In this document: positions 37,102 through 46,144 of the stretch, one piece after another | Layout: every line of letters starts with the position of its first letter | Numbering within the stretch: position 1 is the stretch's first letter | Source of the DNA: Pseudothioclava nitratireducens | Lineage (GTDB): Bacteria; Pseudomonadota; Alphaproteobacteria; Rhodobacterales; Rhodobacteraceae | Length of the DNA: 64,000 nt | Reading direction: 5' to 3' | Assembly: GCF_029210495.1 (NCBI RefSeq) | Contig: NZ_JARGDK010000004.1 | Span: 1 to 64,000, forward strand | Notes under the pieces: generated by a model | Told to the model about the DNA's origin: nothing | The model's input: only the letters and a program-made list of their open reading frames with translations | Databases searched by the model: none | Made by a program: the position numbers and the translations under genes

Positions 37102-38103
37102 ATGGCAGTCAAAGTCGCAATCAACGGGTTCGGACGGATCGGGCGCAATGTCCTGCGCGGCATCATCGAGTCGGGCCGCACCGATATCGAGGTCGTCGCC
37201 ATCAACGATCTGGGCCCCGTCGAGACCAACGCCCACCTGCTGCAATTCGACTCCGTGCACGGGCGCTTCCCGATCGAGGTCAAGCACAGCGCCGACAGCA
37301 TCGACGTGGGCCGCGGCCCGATCGCGGTCACCGCGATCCGCAACCCGGCCGAACTGCCCTGGGCGGATGTGGATATTGTTCTGGAATGCACCGGCGTGTT
37401 CCGCGACCGCGAAAAGGCCGCCGTCTATCTGGAAAACGGTGCGAGCCGGGTCCTCGTCTCTGCGCCTTCGAAGGGCGCGGACAACACCATCGTTTATGGC
37501 GTCAACCATGACACGCTCCGCGCCGATCAGCTGATCGTATCCAACGCGTCGTGCACCACGAACTGCCTTGCCCCGGTGGCGAAGGTGCTGAACGACAGCA
37601 TCGGCATCGTAAAAGGCTTCATGACCACCGTGCACAGCTACACCGGCGATCAGCCGACGCTGGACACGATGCACAGCGATCTTTACCGCGCCCGCGCCGC
37701 CGCGATGAGCATGATCCCGACCTCGACTGGCGCAGCCAAGGCCGTAGGTCTGGTGCTCCCGGAACTGGCGGGCAAGCTCGACGGCGTCGCAATCCGCGTG
37801 CCGACCCCGAATGTCTCGGTGGTGGACCTCACCTTCGAGGCCGCCCGCGCCACCTCCGTCGAAGAGATCAACGAAGCGATCATCGCGGCCGCGCAAGGTC
37901 CGCTCAAAGGCGTTCTGAACTTCACCGCGCGCCCGAACGTCTCGATTGACTTCAACCACGACCCGCATAGTTCGACCTTTGCGCTCGATCAGACCAAGGT
38001 CATGGACGGCACGATGGTGCGCGTGCTGAGCTGGTACGACAACGAGTGGGGCTTCTCGAACCGGATGGCGGATACCGCCGTGGCGATGGGTAAGCTGCTC
38101 TGA
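37102..38103 (+). CDS. gap: glyceraldehyde-3-phosphate dehydrogenase, NAD-type
   Basis: A 333-residue paralogue of the gene at 35811, with INGFGRIGR, catalytic Cys151 ([12 protein letters not shown]) and [11 protein letters not shown]. It keeps the standard Asp36 ([15 protein letters not shown]) expected for NAD preference, so it is the likely glycolytic copy. Same length, about two-thirds identical to the first by eye. AGGAGG precedes the ATG. A strong terminator follows. Confidence 0.94.
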   Translation: MAVKVAINGFGRIGRNVLRGIIESGRTDIEVVAINDLGPVETNAHLLQFDSVHGRFPIEVKHSADSIDVGRGPIAVTAIRNPAELPWADVDIVLECTGVFRDREKAAVYLENGASRVLVSAPSKGADNTIVYGVNHDTLRADQLIVSNASCTTNCLAPVAKVLNDSIGIVKGFMTTVHSYTGDQPTLDTMHSDLYRARAAAMSMIPTSTGAAKAVGLVLPELAGKLDGVAIRVPTPNVSVVDLTFEAARATSVEEINEAIIAAAQGPLKGVLNFTARPNVSIDFNHDPHSSTFALDQTKVMDGTMVRVLSWYDNEWGFSNRMADTAVAMGKLL

Positions 38104-38117
38104 TCTTGAGATAAAAT

Positions 38118-38147
38118 GACAAAGGGCGCCAAGCGGCGCCCTTTGTC
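38118..38147. terminator. bidirectional terminator between gap2 and coaD
   Basis: GACAAAGGGCGCC-AAGC-GGCGCCCTTTGTC, a perfect 13-bp stem with T-runs on both strands. Confidence 0.85.
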
Positions 38148-38165
38148 AACTCAGCCTTCGGGGGA

Positions 38166-38660
38166 TCACGCCCCGTATTTGGCGACCAGCGCGTCGCGCA
38201 CCGCGGGCGTCACGAATTTCGAGACATCGCCGTCAAGACGCGCGATTTCCTTCACCAGCTTCGAGGCAATCGCCTGACGGCGTGCGTCGGCCATCAGGAA
38301 CACGGTCTCGACGCTGGAATCGAGGGCCCGGTTCATGCCAACCATCTGGAATTCATATTCAAAATCGGCCACTGCTCGCAGCCCGCGCACGATCACACTC
38401 GCGCCGACATCATGGGCGCAATTGATCAGCAGGTTCTCGAACGGATGCACGACGATCTCGCCGCCGCAGCGCTCGGTGATCTTGGCGCATTCGGCCTGAA
38501 GCATGGCGACGCGCTCATCGAGCGAGAACAACGGCCCCTTGTCGCGGTTGATCGCCACCCCGATCACCAGCCGGTCCACCAGCGCCAGGGCCCGCTCGAT
38601 AATGTCGATATGGCCAAGCGTGACCGGATCGAAAGTGCCGGGATAGAGACCGATGCGCAT
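38166..38660 (-). CDS. coaD: phosphopantetheine adenylyltransferase
   Basis: A 164-residue nucleotidyltransferase for the fourth step of coenzyme A synthesis, joining 4'-phosphopantetheine and ATP to dephospho-CoA. The class motif T-x-G-H is TLGH with His17; PGTFDP precedes it. RGLRAVADFEYEFQMVGMNR and the C-terminal substrate helices are conserved. Length matches E. coli (159). AGGAGG lies 5 nt before the start. Confidence 0.95.
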   Translation of the reverse strand: MRIGLYPGTFDPVTLGHIDIIERALALVDRLVIGVAINRDKGPLFSLDERVAMLQAECAKITERCGGEIVVHPFENLLINCAHDVGASVIVRGLRAVADFEYEFQMVGMNRALDSSVETVFLMADARRQAIASKLVKEIARLDGDVSKFVTPAVRDALVAKYGA

Positions 38661-38700
38661 GGGGTCCTCCTTTTCGGATCGCGGGGCGCGGACACATTAA

Positions 38701-38758
38701 GGGCACGCAACAATATTGCGTGCCCGATTGCAAGCGCTCAGATGCCGCAATGCGGCAT
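38701..38758 (-). terminator. two hairpins between the CBS gene and coaD
   Basis: GGGCACGCAA-CAATA-TTGCGTGCCC (38701-38725, perfect 10 bp) and GATGCCGCA-A-TGCGGCATC (about 38741-38759, overlapping the CBS stop). Read on the minus strand the first ends with TTAATG, a weak U-tract. They probably end or process the CBS transcript. Confidence 0.5.
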
Positions 38759-39192
38759 CAATTGCCCATGATCATGCCGGTCAGGGCCTCTTTTTCCATG
38801 TGCAGTTCGGCCAGCCGCGCCTTGACCACATCCCCGATCGAGATCAACCCGACCATTTCGCTGCCCTCCATCACCGGCATATGGCGGAAGCGTCCCTCGG
38901 TCATGCGGCGCATCACCTCGTCGGTGTTTTCGGTACGAATGCAGGATTCCAGCTTTTCGGTCATGATGTCATCGACCTTGTCGGTCAGACAGGTGCCGCC
39001 CTTGCGGCCCAACTCGCGCACGATGTCGCGTTCGGAGACGATACCGAGCGGGTGCTTGCCATCGCGCGAGACGATCACCGCGCCAATCCGACGGGTGGAC
39101 AGGATCTCGGCCGCCGCGCCGACAGAGGTTCCCGGCGCGACCGTGACCACACCGTCATCACCCTTGTCTTTCAGAATTTGAAGCACCTGCAT
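38758..39192 (-). CDS. CBS domain protein
   Basis: A 144-residue protein made of a tandem CBS pair (residues 8-60 and 76-130): VAPGTSVGAAAEILSTRRIGAVIVSRDGKHPLGIVSERDIVREL and MRRMTEGRFRHMPVMEGSEMVGLISIGDVVKARL. CBS pairs bind adenosyl ligands (AMP, ATP, NAD, SAM) and act as energy sensors. It has no other domain, so it probably regulates a partner. It is a single gene close to coaD but separated by hairpins. Confidence 0.85.
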   Translation of the reverse strand: MQVLQILKDKGDDGVVTVAPGTSVGAAAEILSTRRIGAVIVSRDGKHPLGIVSERDIVRELGRKGGTCLTDKVDDIMTEKLESCIRTENTDEVMRRMTEGRFRHMPVMEGSEMVGLISIGDVVKARLAELHMEKEALTGMIMGN

Positions 39193-39248
39193 CGCAACCT
39201 CCCCTTATGCCGAACAGAGTCTCAGGGTTGCGCGCCTGCGACATTCTG

Positions 39249-40151
39249 TCAAGTCGCGCCGAGCGCAAGGCTTTCGAGCCGGGCCACTTCGGCGCGCAAC
39301 CCCTGCCCCAAAGCCTCGGCAAACCGTGTCAGCCGCTCGGAGCGCCGGTCATCGGCATGGCGGATCAGCCAGAACGCCCGCGTGAGCGAGATGGTGTCTG
39401 GCAGAACCCGCACAACGCCCGGCGTGAAGGGGATCGCGAAATCATGCACGATGCCCAGCCCGGCCCCCGCGCGCACCATCTGCATCTGCACCGAGACGGA
39501 ATTCGAGGCCAACGCGACGGTCTCGCAGCCGGTCTCGGAGAAATAGTCGAGTTCCTTGTCGAAGATCATATCGGGGATGTAACCGATCATCCGATGCGCG
39601 CGCAGATCCGCCCGCGACCGGATCGGCATCGCAGAGTCGAGATAGTCCTGATGCGCCGCCAGATGCAGCTTGTAATCGGTGAGCTTCTGAACGGTGAGCC
39701 GTCCGGCAGTGGGCGGGGAGACCGCGATCGCCATATCGGCCTCGCGCTTGGAAAGGTTGAACACGCGCGGCAAGGCGACGATCTGTATCTCAAGCCCCGG
39801 ATTGGCATCGGAAATCGCCGCGCAGACCTGCGGCAGCAGATAATTCGCGCAGCCATCGGGCGCACCGATGCGCAACTGCCCCGACAGGTGGCCCGCCGTG
39901 CCGCTCAGTTCCTCGCTCGCACCGGCCATCGCCTGCTCGACCCGTTCGGCATGGGGCAAGAGTCGCGCGCCCGCCTCGGTCAAGGCGTAACCCTTTGGAG
40001 ATTTGACGAAAAGCGGCGCATCCACCGCTTCCTCAAGGCGCTGCACGCGCCGCCCGACGGTCGCAGCATCGCATTTGAGCACCCGCCCCGCCCCCGACAG
40101 GCTCTCGGCGCGGGCCACGGCGAGAAACACCCGCAGATCATCCCAATCCAT
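39249..40151 (-). CDS. LysR-family transcriptional regulator
   Basis: A 300-residue regulator with an N-terminal winged helix (MDWDDLRVFLAVARAESLSGAGRVLKCDAATVGRRVQRLEEAV) and a periplasmic-binding-like effector domain from about residue 90. It is divergent from mmsA, the usual position of a LysR activator or repressor of the neighbouring catabolic gene, so it likely controls valine/methylmalonate-semialdehyde metabolism. The start at 40151 follows AAAGGTGG; an ATG at 40166 is less well placed. Two copies of GCATTTTCGCAA lie in the shared promoter. Confidence 0.87.
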   Translation of the reverse strand: MDWDDLRVFLAVARAESLSGAGRVLKCDAATVGRRVQRLEEAVDAPLFVKSPKGYALTEAGARLLPHAERVEQAMAGASEELSGTAGHLSGQLRIGAPDGCANYLLPQVCAAISDANPGLEIQIVALPRVFNLSKREADMAIAVSPPTAGRLTVQKLTDYKLHLAAHQDYLDSAMPIRSRADLRAHRMIGYIPDMIFDKELDYFSETGCETVALASNSVSVQMQMVRAGAGLGIVHDFAIPFTPGVVRVLPDTISLTRAFWLIRHADDRRSERLTRFAEALGQGLRAEVARLESLALGAT

Positions 40152-40162
40152 CAGCCACCTTT

Positions 40163-40216
40163 GCATTTTCGCAAAATACCTTTGCCACACTTCCTCTTTT
40201 GTCGGCATTTTCGCAA
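40163..40216. promoter_or_regulatory. paired LysR-type sites between the regulator and mmsA
   Basis: GCATTTTCGCAA occurs at 40163-40174 and again at 40205-40216, 42 bp apart (four helical turns, same face). Each contains a TGC-like/GCA inverted half-site pattern as expected for LysR binding. The pair lies between the divergent starts. Confidence 0.5.
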
Positions 40217-40253
40217 GGGTAATCTGCGCGTAGTCAATCCGAGGGAGGATGCC

Positions 40254-41753
40254 ATGAAAGAGATCGGTCACTGGATCAACGGCAAGATGGTTGCGGGCAA
40301 ATCCGGCCGCTTCGCCGAAGTCTACAACCCCGCTACGGGCGAGCTTCAGGCCAAGGTTGCACTGGCAACGCCGGAAGAGCTGAACGAAGCCATCGACTCC
40401 GCCGCAAAGGCGCAGGTCGCATGGGCCGCCACCAACCCGCAGCGCCGCGCGCGGGTGATGATGAAATTCGGCGACCTGATCAATCAATACATGGACGAGC
40501 TGGCCGAGCTGGTCGCAGTCGAGCACGGCAAGACCCTCCCCGATGCGCGCGGCGATGTGCAGCGCGGCCTTGAGGTGATCGAGGTCTGCATGGGCGCACC
40601 GGCGATGCTCAAGGGCGAATATACCGGCGAGGCGGGCCCCGGCATCGACCTCTACTCGATGCGCCAGCCGCTCGGCGTCGTCGCTGGCATCACCCCGTTC
40701 AACTTCCCCGCCATGATCCCGCTGTGGAAAATGGGTCCGGCGCTCTCGGCCGGCAACGCGATGATCCTCAAACCGTCGGAACGGGTGCCCTCGACCTCGC
40801 TGCGTCTGGCAGAAATCGCGCAGGAAGCGGGTCTGCCCGATGGCGTTCTTCAGGTCGTGAACGGCGACAAGGAGACCGTGGACGGCATTCTCGACCATGA
40901 GGTCGTGCAGGCCGTCGGCTTCGTCGGCTCGACCCCGATCGCACAGTATATCTATGCGCGCGCTGCCGCGAACGGCAAACGCGCACAATGCTTCGGCGGC
41001 GCCAAGAACCACATGCTGATCATGCCCGATGCCGATCTCGACAAGGCGGCGGATGCGCTGGTCGGCGCAGGCTTCGGCGCGGCGGGCGAACGCTGCATGG
41101 CGATCTCGGTCGCGGTGCCAGTGGGCGATGAAACCGCAGATGCGCTGATCGAAAAGCTGATCCCGCGGATCGAGAAGCTCAAGGTCGGCCCCTACACGGG
41201 CGGCGACGATGTCGATTTCGGGCCGGTTATCACCAAGCAGGCGCAAGAGCGCATCAACGGGCTGGTCGAGTCCGGCGTGGAGCAAGGCGCAAAGCTCGTC
41301 GTCGATGGCCGCAATCTCAAGATCCAAGGCTACGAGAACGGCTTCTTCGTCGGCCCGTCGCTGTTCGACAACGTCACCCGCGACATGGATATCTACAAGC
41401 AAGAGATCTTTGGCCCGGTGCTCTCGACGGTGCGCGCGAAGACCTATGAGGACGCGCTCAACCTCGTGATCGACAACGAGTATGGCAACGGCACTGCGAT
41501 CTTCACCGCCGATGGCGACACCGCGCGCGATTTCGCAAGCCGCGTCAATGTCGGCATGGTCGGGATCAACTTCCCGATCCCGGTGCCGCTGAGCTACTAC
41601 ACCTTCGGCGGCTGGAAGAAGTCGGCCTTTGGCGACCTGAACCAATACGGGCCGGACGCGTTCCGCTTCTACACCAAGACCAAGACCGTGACCGCGCGCT
41701 GGTTCTCGGGCATCAAGGAAGGTGCCGCGCTGAACTTCAAGGCGCTGGACTGA
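40254..41753 (+). CDS. mmsA: methylmalonate-semialdehyde dehydrogenase (CoA-acylating)
   Basis: A 499-residue aldehyde dehydrogenase that converts methylmalonate semialdehyde (from valine) or malonate semialdehyde to propionyl- or acetyl-CoA. Catalytic Cys281 is in GAAGERCMA; GITPFNFPAMIPLWK and the KNHMLIMPDAD segment (in place of the usual catalytic Glu region) mark the CoA-acylating subgroup. The C-terminus has FGGWKKSAFGDLNQYG. GGGAGG precedes the ATG. It leads the valine-degradation cluster, controlled by the divergent LysR gene. Confidence 0.94.
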   Translation: MKEIGHWINGKMVAGKSGRFAEVYNPATGELQAKVALATPEELNEAIDSAAKAQVAWAATNPQRRARVMMKFGDLINQYMDELAELVAVEHGKTLPDARGDVQRGLEVIEVCMGAPAMLKGEYTGEAGPGIDLYSMRQPLGVVAGITPFNFPAMIPLWKMGPALSAGNAMILKPSERVPSTSLRLAEIAQEAGLPDGVLQVVNGDKETVDGILDHEVVQAVGFVGSTPIAQYIYARAAANGKRAQCFGGAKNHMLIMPDADLDKAADALVGAGFGAAGERCMAISVAVPVGDETADALIEKLIPRIEKLKVGPYTGGDDVDFGPVITKQAQERINGLVESGVEQGAKLVVDGRNLKIQGYENGFFVGPSLFDNVTRDMDIYKQEIFGPVLSTVRAKTYEDALNLVIDNEYGNGTAIFTADGDTARDFASRVNVGMVGINFPIPVPLSYYTFGGWKKSAFGDLNQYGPDAFRFYTKTKTVTARWFSGIKEGAALNFKALD

Positions 41754-41824
41754 TCGGAGCGGGCGGGGGCAACCCCGCCGCCCCCCGTTACCGGGCGATG
41801 GCACGGGCGCAAGGCGCCCCTGTT

Positions 41825-42781
41825 CTAGCCTTCGAGCGGTTTGCGCGCGAAGATGCCGCGATAGCACAGCGCGCGCCGGCCATCCTCACGACCGGGCACC
41901 GGAGCATGGGCATGCACACCAAGCAGACCCGTCAGCAGATTGCGCGCCAGAAGCGGCGGCATCGCCTTGACCGCAACCTTGCGCACGCCGCCGGCAAAGG
42001 GCGCCGCGAGGTGGTAGAGCCGGCGCAGGCTCGGCATGATCTGGTCGGTGTAATCGCCATTCGCTTCCAGCCGCAGCCCCGCCGCATCCAGCGCCTTGCG
42101 CCAGGCGGGCACGGTGTGAAAGCCGTTATTCACCGCCATACCGACCTCGCTGAGCAGCAAGACCTTGCGCATCGTGTCATCCAGTTGCGCGGGCGGAACG
42201 CCCCGGAAACTGTCGAATACGATAAACTGACCGCCCGGGCGCAGACGCGCGGCAACCTTTCTGAAAAGATCCGGCAAATCAGTGGCATAGCACAGCGCCT
42301 CGACCGAGTAGATCAGGTCGAATTCGCCCAGATCCTCATCCAGTTCCGCAAAACTGCGCGCAATCACGGTGACATTGCTCAGCCCGCGTTCTTCGGCGCG
42401 GCGCCGGGCACGCTCGACATGGCCGGGCATCAGGTCGAGTCCGACGATTTCGGCCTCGGGGAAGCGCGCGGCCATACCGATCAGGTTGAACCCGCCGCCC
42501 GATCCCAGTTCAAGAATGCGCGTGACCTTCTCGCCCTCAAGCGCCCGCGCGCAGCGGCGCACCTGCCCCAAAAGGCCCGCGGCGTTGAACTCGTCGCCGC
42601 TGTTGAGCGCCATGTGCATCGCCCCCGAGCGGTGATAAACGTTCTCATAGCCGCCGATCGACTGGTCGTAATATTCCGCGACCCGATCGCTGCCGATATC
42701 GGCCATGACGTCATCGACGCGGAACATCCGTTCGGCCATCTTCAGCGCCTCTTCGACGGGGCGGATGGTGTCTGCACTCAT
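41825..42781 (-). CDS. class I SAM-dependent methyltransferase
   Basis: A 318-residue methyltransferase. Motif I is ILELGSGGGFNLIGMAARFP with the acidic residue of the next strand in VGLDLMPGHVERARRRAEERG, followed by FDLIYSVEALCYATDLPDLFRKVAARLRPGGQFIVFDSFRG. Such proteins act on small molecules, quinones or lipids. The N-terminal residues 30-60 (VAEYYDQSIGGYENVYHRSGAMHMAL) look like a substrate lid. It interrupts the valine cluster on the opposite strand; no link to valine is implied. The start at 42781 follows GAGGA. Confidence 0.8.
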   Translation of the reverse strand: MSADTIRPVEEALKMAERMFRVDDVMADIGSDRVAEYYDQSIGGYENVYHRSGAMHMALNSGDEFNAAGLLGQVRRCARALEGEKVTRILELGSGGGFNLIGMAARFPEAEIVGLDLMPGHVERARRRAEERGLSNVTVIARSFAELDEDLGEFDLIYSVEALCYATDLPDLFRKVAARLRPGGQFIVFDSFRGVPPAQLDDTMRKVLLLSEVGMAVNNGFHTVPAWRKALDAAGLRLEANGDYTDQIMPSLRRLYHLAAPFAGGVRKVAVKAMPPLLARNLLTGLLGVHAHAPVPGREDGRRALCYRGIFARKPLEG

Positions 42782-42933
42782 GGCTGTCCTCACGCTCTGG
42801 GTCGCGCAGAGATAGCAACAGGGAGCGCGAGCGGCAAGCACGCAGCGGCGCCCCCTGCCCCCCTTGCAAAACTCCTGCAAGGTTTCACAACTAAACAAAT
42901 GTTCAATTCATCCGTTCCGGGGAGGAGGAGCTT

Positions 42934-44082
42934 ATGGATTTCGCACTGAGCGAGGAGCAGCAGGCCATTTTCGATATGGCCTATGGGTTTGGTCAGGAAG
43001 AGATCGCGCCCCATGCCACCGCCTGGGAAGAGCAGGGCACGATCCCGCGCGCACTTTGGGCGAAGGTCGCAGAACTCGGACTGGGCGGCGTCTATGTGTC
43101 TGAAGAATATGGCGGCTCGGGGCTGACGCGGCTTGACGCGACGCTGGTCTTCGAAGCGCTGGCCATGGCCTGCCCCTCCGTTGGGTCCTTCCTCTCGATC
43201 CACAACATGTGCGGCGGGATGATCGACAAGTTCGGCTCGGATGAGACCCGCGCGCGCTGGCTTCCGCAGCTTTGCACGATGGAAAAGGTGTTCTCCTACT
43301 GCCTGACGGAACCGGGCTCCGGCTCGGACGCGGCGGCGCTGCGCACGCGGGCCGAAAAGACCGGCGCGGGCTACAAGCTGAACGGGACCAAGGCCTTCAT
43401 CTCGGGCGGCAGCTATTCGGATTGCTACCTGACCATGGTCCGCACCGGCGAGGATGGCCCCAAGGGCATCTCGACCATGGTGATCGAGGCGGGCACGCCG
43501 GGGTTGTCCTTCGGGGCGCTCGAAAAGAAGATGGGCTGGCGCGCACAACCCACCGCGCAGGTCCAGTTCGACGATTGCGAAATCCCGGCAGAGAACCGTG
43601 TCGGCGAGGAAGGCAAAGGGTTTTCCTATGCAATGGCCGGGCTTGATGGCGGGCGTCTGAACATCGCCGCTTCCGCCCTTGGTGGCGCGCAGCAGGCGCT
43701 CAATCAGACCCTGCAATATATGGGCGAACGCAAGGCTTTCGGGCGCACGCTCGACCAGTTTCAGGCCCTGCAATTCCGCCTCGCAGAGCAAGAGGTCAAG
43801 CTGCAATCGGCGCGCACCTTCCTGCGGCAGGCCGCGTGGAAACTCGACAACAAGGCGCCCGACGCGACCAAGTTCTGCGCCATGGCCAAGCTCTATGTGA
43901 CCGATGCGGCCTTTGAGGTGGCGAATGAATGCCTGCAATTGCATGGCGGATACGGCTATCTTGCCGATTACGGGATCGAAAAGATCGTGCGCGATCTGCG
44001 TGTGCACCAGATTCTCGAAGGCACCAATGAAATCATGCGGCTGATCGTGGGTCGGTCCCTGCTGACGGAGCGGAACGGATGA
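42934..44082 (+). CDS. acyl-CoA dehydrogenase, probably isobutyryl-CoA dehydrogenase
   Basis: A 382-residue FAD enzyme. It has the usual N-terminal helical domain, YCLTEPGSGSDAAALRTRAEK (FAD region), SYSDCYLTMVRTGEDGPKGIS, and the catalytic base Glu362 in ILEGTNEIMR. Its genomic partners (mmsA, 3-hydroxyisobutyryl-CoA hydrolase, mmsB) make isobutyryl-CoA the best substrate guess. GGAGGAGG precedes the ATG. Its stop overlaps the hydrolase start by ATGA. Confidence 0.9.
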   Translation: MDFALSEEQQAIFDMAYGFGQEEIAPHATAWEEQGTIPRALWAKVAELGLGGVYVSEEYGGSGLTRLDATLVFEALAMACPSVGSFLSIHNMCGGMIDKFGSDETRARWLPQLCTMEKVFSYCLTEPGSGSDAAALRTRAEKTGAGYKLNGTKAFISGGSYSDCYLTMVRTGEDGPKGISTMVIEAGTPGLSFGALEKKMGWRAQPTAQVQFDDCEIPAENRVGEEGKGFSYAMAGLDGGRLNIAASALGGAQQALNQTLQYMGERKAFGRTLDQFQALQFRLAEQEVKLQSARTFLRQAAWKLDNKAPDATKFCAMAKLYVTDAAFEVANECLQLHGGYGYLADYGIEKIVRDLRVHQILEGTNEIMRLIVGRSLLTERNG

Positions 44083-45122
44083 GCGAACGTCCTACCATGA
44101 TCGCGCGCAAAGAAGGGCGCGCGGGTCGTCTGACCTTCAACCGGCCGCAGGCGCTCAATGCGCTCGACCACGATATGGCGATGGCGATCGAGGCCGCGCT
44201 CGACCGTTGGCGCGACGATCCAGAGGTCGATCTGGTGCTGATCGACGCCGAGGGCGAGCGCGCCTTTTGCGCGGGCGGCGATATCGCCGCCGTCTATCGC
44301 GCCGGGATAGCGGGCGATTATCGTCCGGGCCGCGAATTCTGGGCCGACGAATACCGGATGAACGCGAAGATCGCGGAATATGCCAAGCCGATTGTCGCCT
44401 TCATGCAAGGCTTCGTGATGGGCGGTGGCGTCGGCGTCGGCGGCCATGCGAGCCATCGGATTGTCGGTGACAGCACGCAGGTTTCGATGCCCGAAAGCGG
44501 GATCGGCCTGATCCCCGATGTGGGCGGGACGCTGCTGCTGGCACGCGCACCGGGCCGGATCGGCGAGTATCTGGGCGTGACCGGCGCGCGGATGAATGCG
44601 GCCGATGCGATCCATGCGGGCTTTGCCGATCTCTACCTGCCCGAGGCGGAGTGGGATGCGATGAAAGCGCAACTGATCGCCACCGGCACGCCGGGCATCC
44701 TGCCCCGCGACCGCACGCCAGAAGCGCCCGGCACGCTTGCGCCGCTGGCCGCCGATATCGAGCGCGCATTCTTGGGCGAGGACATCCACGCCGTCGTCGC
44801 CAAGCTGGAAACCTCGGGCAGCGACTTTGCCGCGCGGACGCTCAAGACGATTTACCGCAACTCTCCACTCTCGATGGAGGCCACGCTGCGTCTTGTTCGG
44901 ATGACGCGCCAGGACGACTCGATCCGCAAGGCGCTGGAGAACGAGTTCCGCTTCACCTGGCGGGCGGCCGAATTCGGCGACTTTCTTGAGGGCGTGCGCG
45001 CCCAGATCATCGACAAAGACCGCAATCCGAAGTGGAAACACGATCTTGCATCGCTGCCGGACACCGAGGTCGCCTTGATGCTGGAACCGCTTGGCCCGGA
45101 GGGGCGTATCGACTTCGCGTGA
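44079..45122 (+). CDS. enoyl-CoA hydratase/isomerase family, probable 3-hydroxyisobutyryl-CoA hydrolase
   Basis: A 347-residue crotonase-fold protein with GRLTFNRPQALNALDHDM, FCAGGDIAAVYR (oxyanion hole), and VMGGGVGVGGHASHRIVGDSTQVSMPESGIGLIPDVGGTLLLAR with the catalytic Glu in PESGIG. The added C-terminal 100 residues (up to RIDFA) and the KWKHDLASLPDTEV segment are typical of HIBCH rather than plain hydratases. It removes CoA from 3-hydroxyisobutyryl-CoA so that MmsB can act. It is coupled to the dehydrogenase upstream. Confidence 0.88.
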   Translation: MSERPTMIARKEGRAGRLTFNRPQALNALDHDMAMAIEAALDRWRDDPEVDLVLIDAEGERAFCAGGDIAAVYRAGIAGDYRPGREFWADEYRMNAKIAEYAKPIVAFMQGFVMGGGVGVGGHASHRIVGDSTQVSMPESGIGLIPDVGGTLLLARAPGRIGEYLGVTGARMNAADAIHAGFADLYLPEAEWDAMKAQLIATGTPGILPRDRTPEAPGTLAPLAADIERAFLGEDIHAVVAKLETSGSDFAARTLKTIYRNSPLSMEATLRLVRMTRQDDSIRKALENEFRFTWRAAEFGDFLEGVRAQIIDKDRNPKWKHDLASLPDTEVALMLEPLGPEGRIDFA

Positions 45123-45160
45123 TGCTTTAAAAGCATGACGCAAACCATTGGGAGGAAATA

Positions 45161-46033
45161 ATGAAAGTAGGTTTTATCGGTCTTGGCAATATGGGCGGCC
45201 CGATGGCGGCAAACCTTGTCGCAGCGGGCCATGAGGTCACGGGCTTCGACCTTGTCGCGGCCTGCCCGGACGGGGTGAGCAAAGCGGAGACCGCTGCCGC
45301 CGCCGCTGACGGCGCGGATGTGGTCATCACCATGCTGCCCAATGGCGCGATCCTGCGCAGCGTCGCCGCCGAGGTGATCCCGGCGATGCGCAAGGGCGCG
45401 GTGCTCTGCGACTGCTCGACCGTCGATGTCGAGAGCGCGCGCGCCGTCGCCGAAGACGCAAAGACCGCAGGCGTCGGTGCGCTCGACGCGCCCGTCTCGG
45501 GCGGCGTGGGCGGGGCCACGAACGGCACGCTCACCTTCATGGTCGGCGGTGAGGCGGGCGATTTCGCAACCGTCGAACCGCTCTTCGCAATCATGGGCCA
45601 GAAGGCCGTGCATTGCGGCGCGGCGGGCGCCGGTCAGGCCGCCAAGATCTGCAACAACATGATCCTCGGCGTGACGATGATTGCCACCTGCGAAGCCTTC
45701 GCGCTGGCCGACAAGCTCGGCCTCGACCGGCAGAAGATGTTCGACGTGGTCTCGACCAGTTCGGGCTATAGTTGGACGATGAATGCCTATTGCCCGGCGC
45801 CGGGTGTCGGCCCGCAATCGCCGGCCGACAATGATTACAAACCGGGCTTCGCCGCCGAGCTGATGCTCAAGGACCTGCGTCTGTCACAGCAAGCCGCCGA
45901 GGCCGCCGATGCCGATACACCGATGGGGCAACTCGCGGCGGCGCTTTATACCCAGTTTGTCGAGACCGAAGACGGCAAAGGCATGGATTTCTCCGCCATG
46001 CTGCCGCGCTTCGAAAAGCGTGGGCGGGGCTAA
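45161..46033 (+). CDS. mmsB: 3-hydroxyisobutyrate dehydrogenase
   Basis: A 290-residue NAD enzyme that oxidises 3-hydroxyisobutyrate to methylmalonate semialdehyde, the substrate of MmsA. The dinucleotide motif is GFIGLGNMGGPMA, substrate binding is DAPVSGGVGGATNGTL, and catalytic Lys162 is in GQAAKICNNMILG. Its length is typical. A GGAGG site precedes the ATG. It closes the four-gene valine pathway. Confidence 0.94.
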   Translation: MKVGFIGLGNMGGPMAANLVAAGHEVTGFDLVAACPDGVSKAETAAAAADGADVVITMLPNGAILRSVAAEVIPAMRKGAVLCDCSTVDVESARAVAEDAKTAGVGALDAPVSGGVGGATNGTLTFMVGGEAGDFATVEPLFAIMGQKAVHCGAAGAGQAAKICNNMILGVTMIATCEAFALADKLGLDRQKMFDVVSTSSGYSWTMNAYCPAPGVGPQSPADNDYKPGFAAELMLKDLRLSQQAAEAADADTPMGQLAAALYTQFVETEDGKGMDFSAMLPRFEKRGRG

Positions 46034-46144
46034 GGCTCCACTCTCCTCCAGCGTCGGGGCTTCGGCCCCGGCGCCCCCCCCCTGCAACGGCTGCGACGAC
46101 CGCGCACGCTTGCCAAGCACGCCTGAGCCGCTACAACCCCTTGC

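Noticed and set aside
40152-41867. Upstream extension of the LysR frame to 872 residues
   Set aside because: It runs antisense through mmsA; the LysR domain begins exactly at 40151 with a ribosome-binding site.
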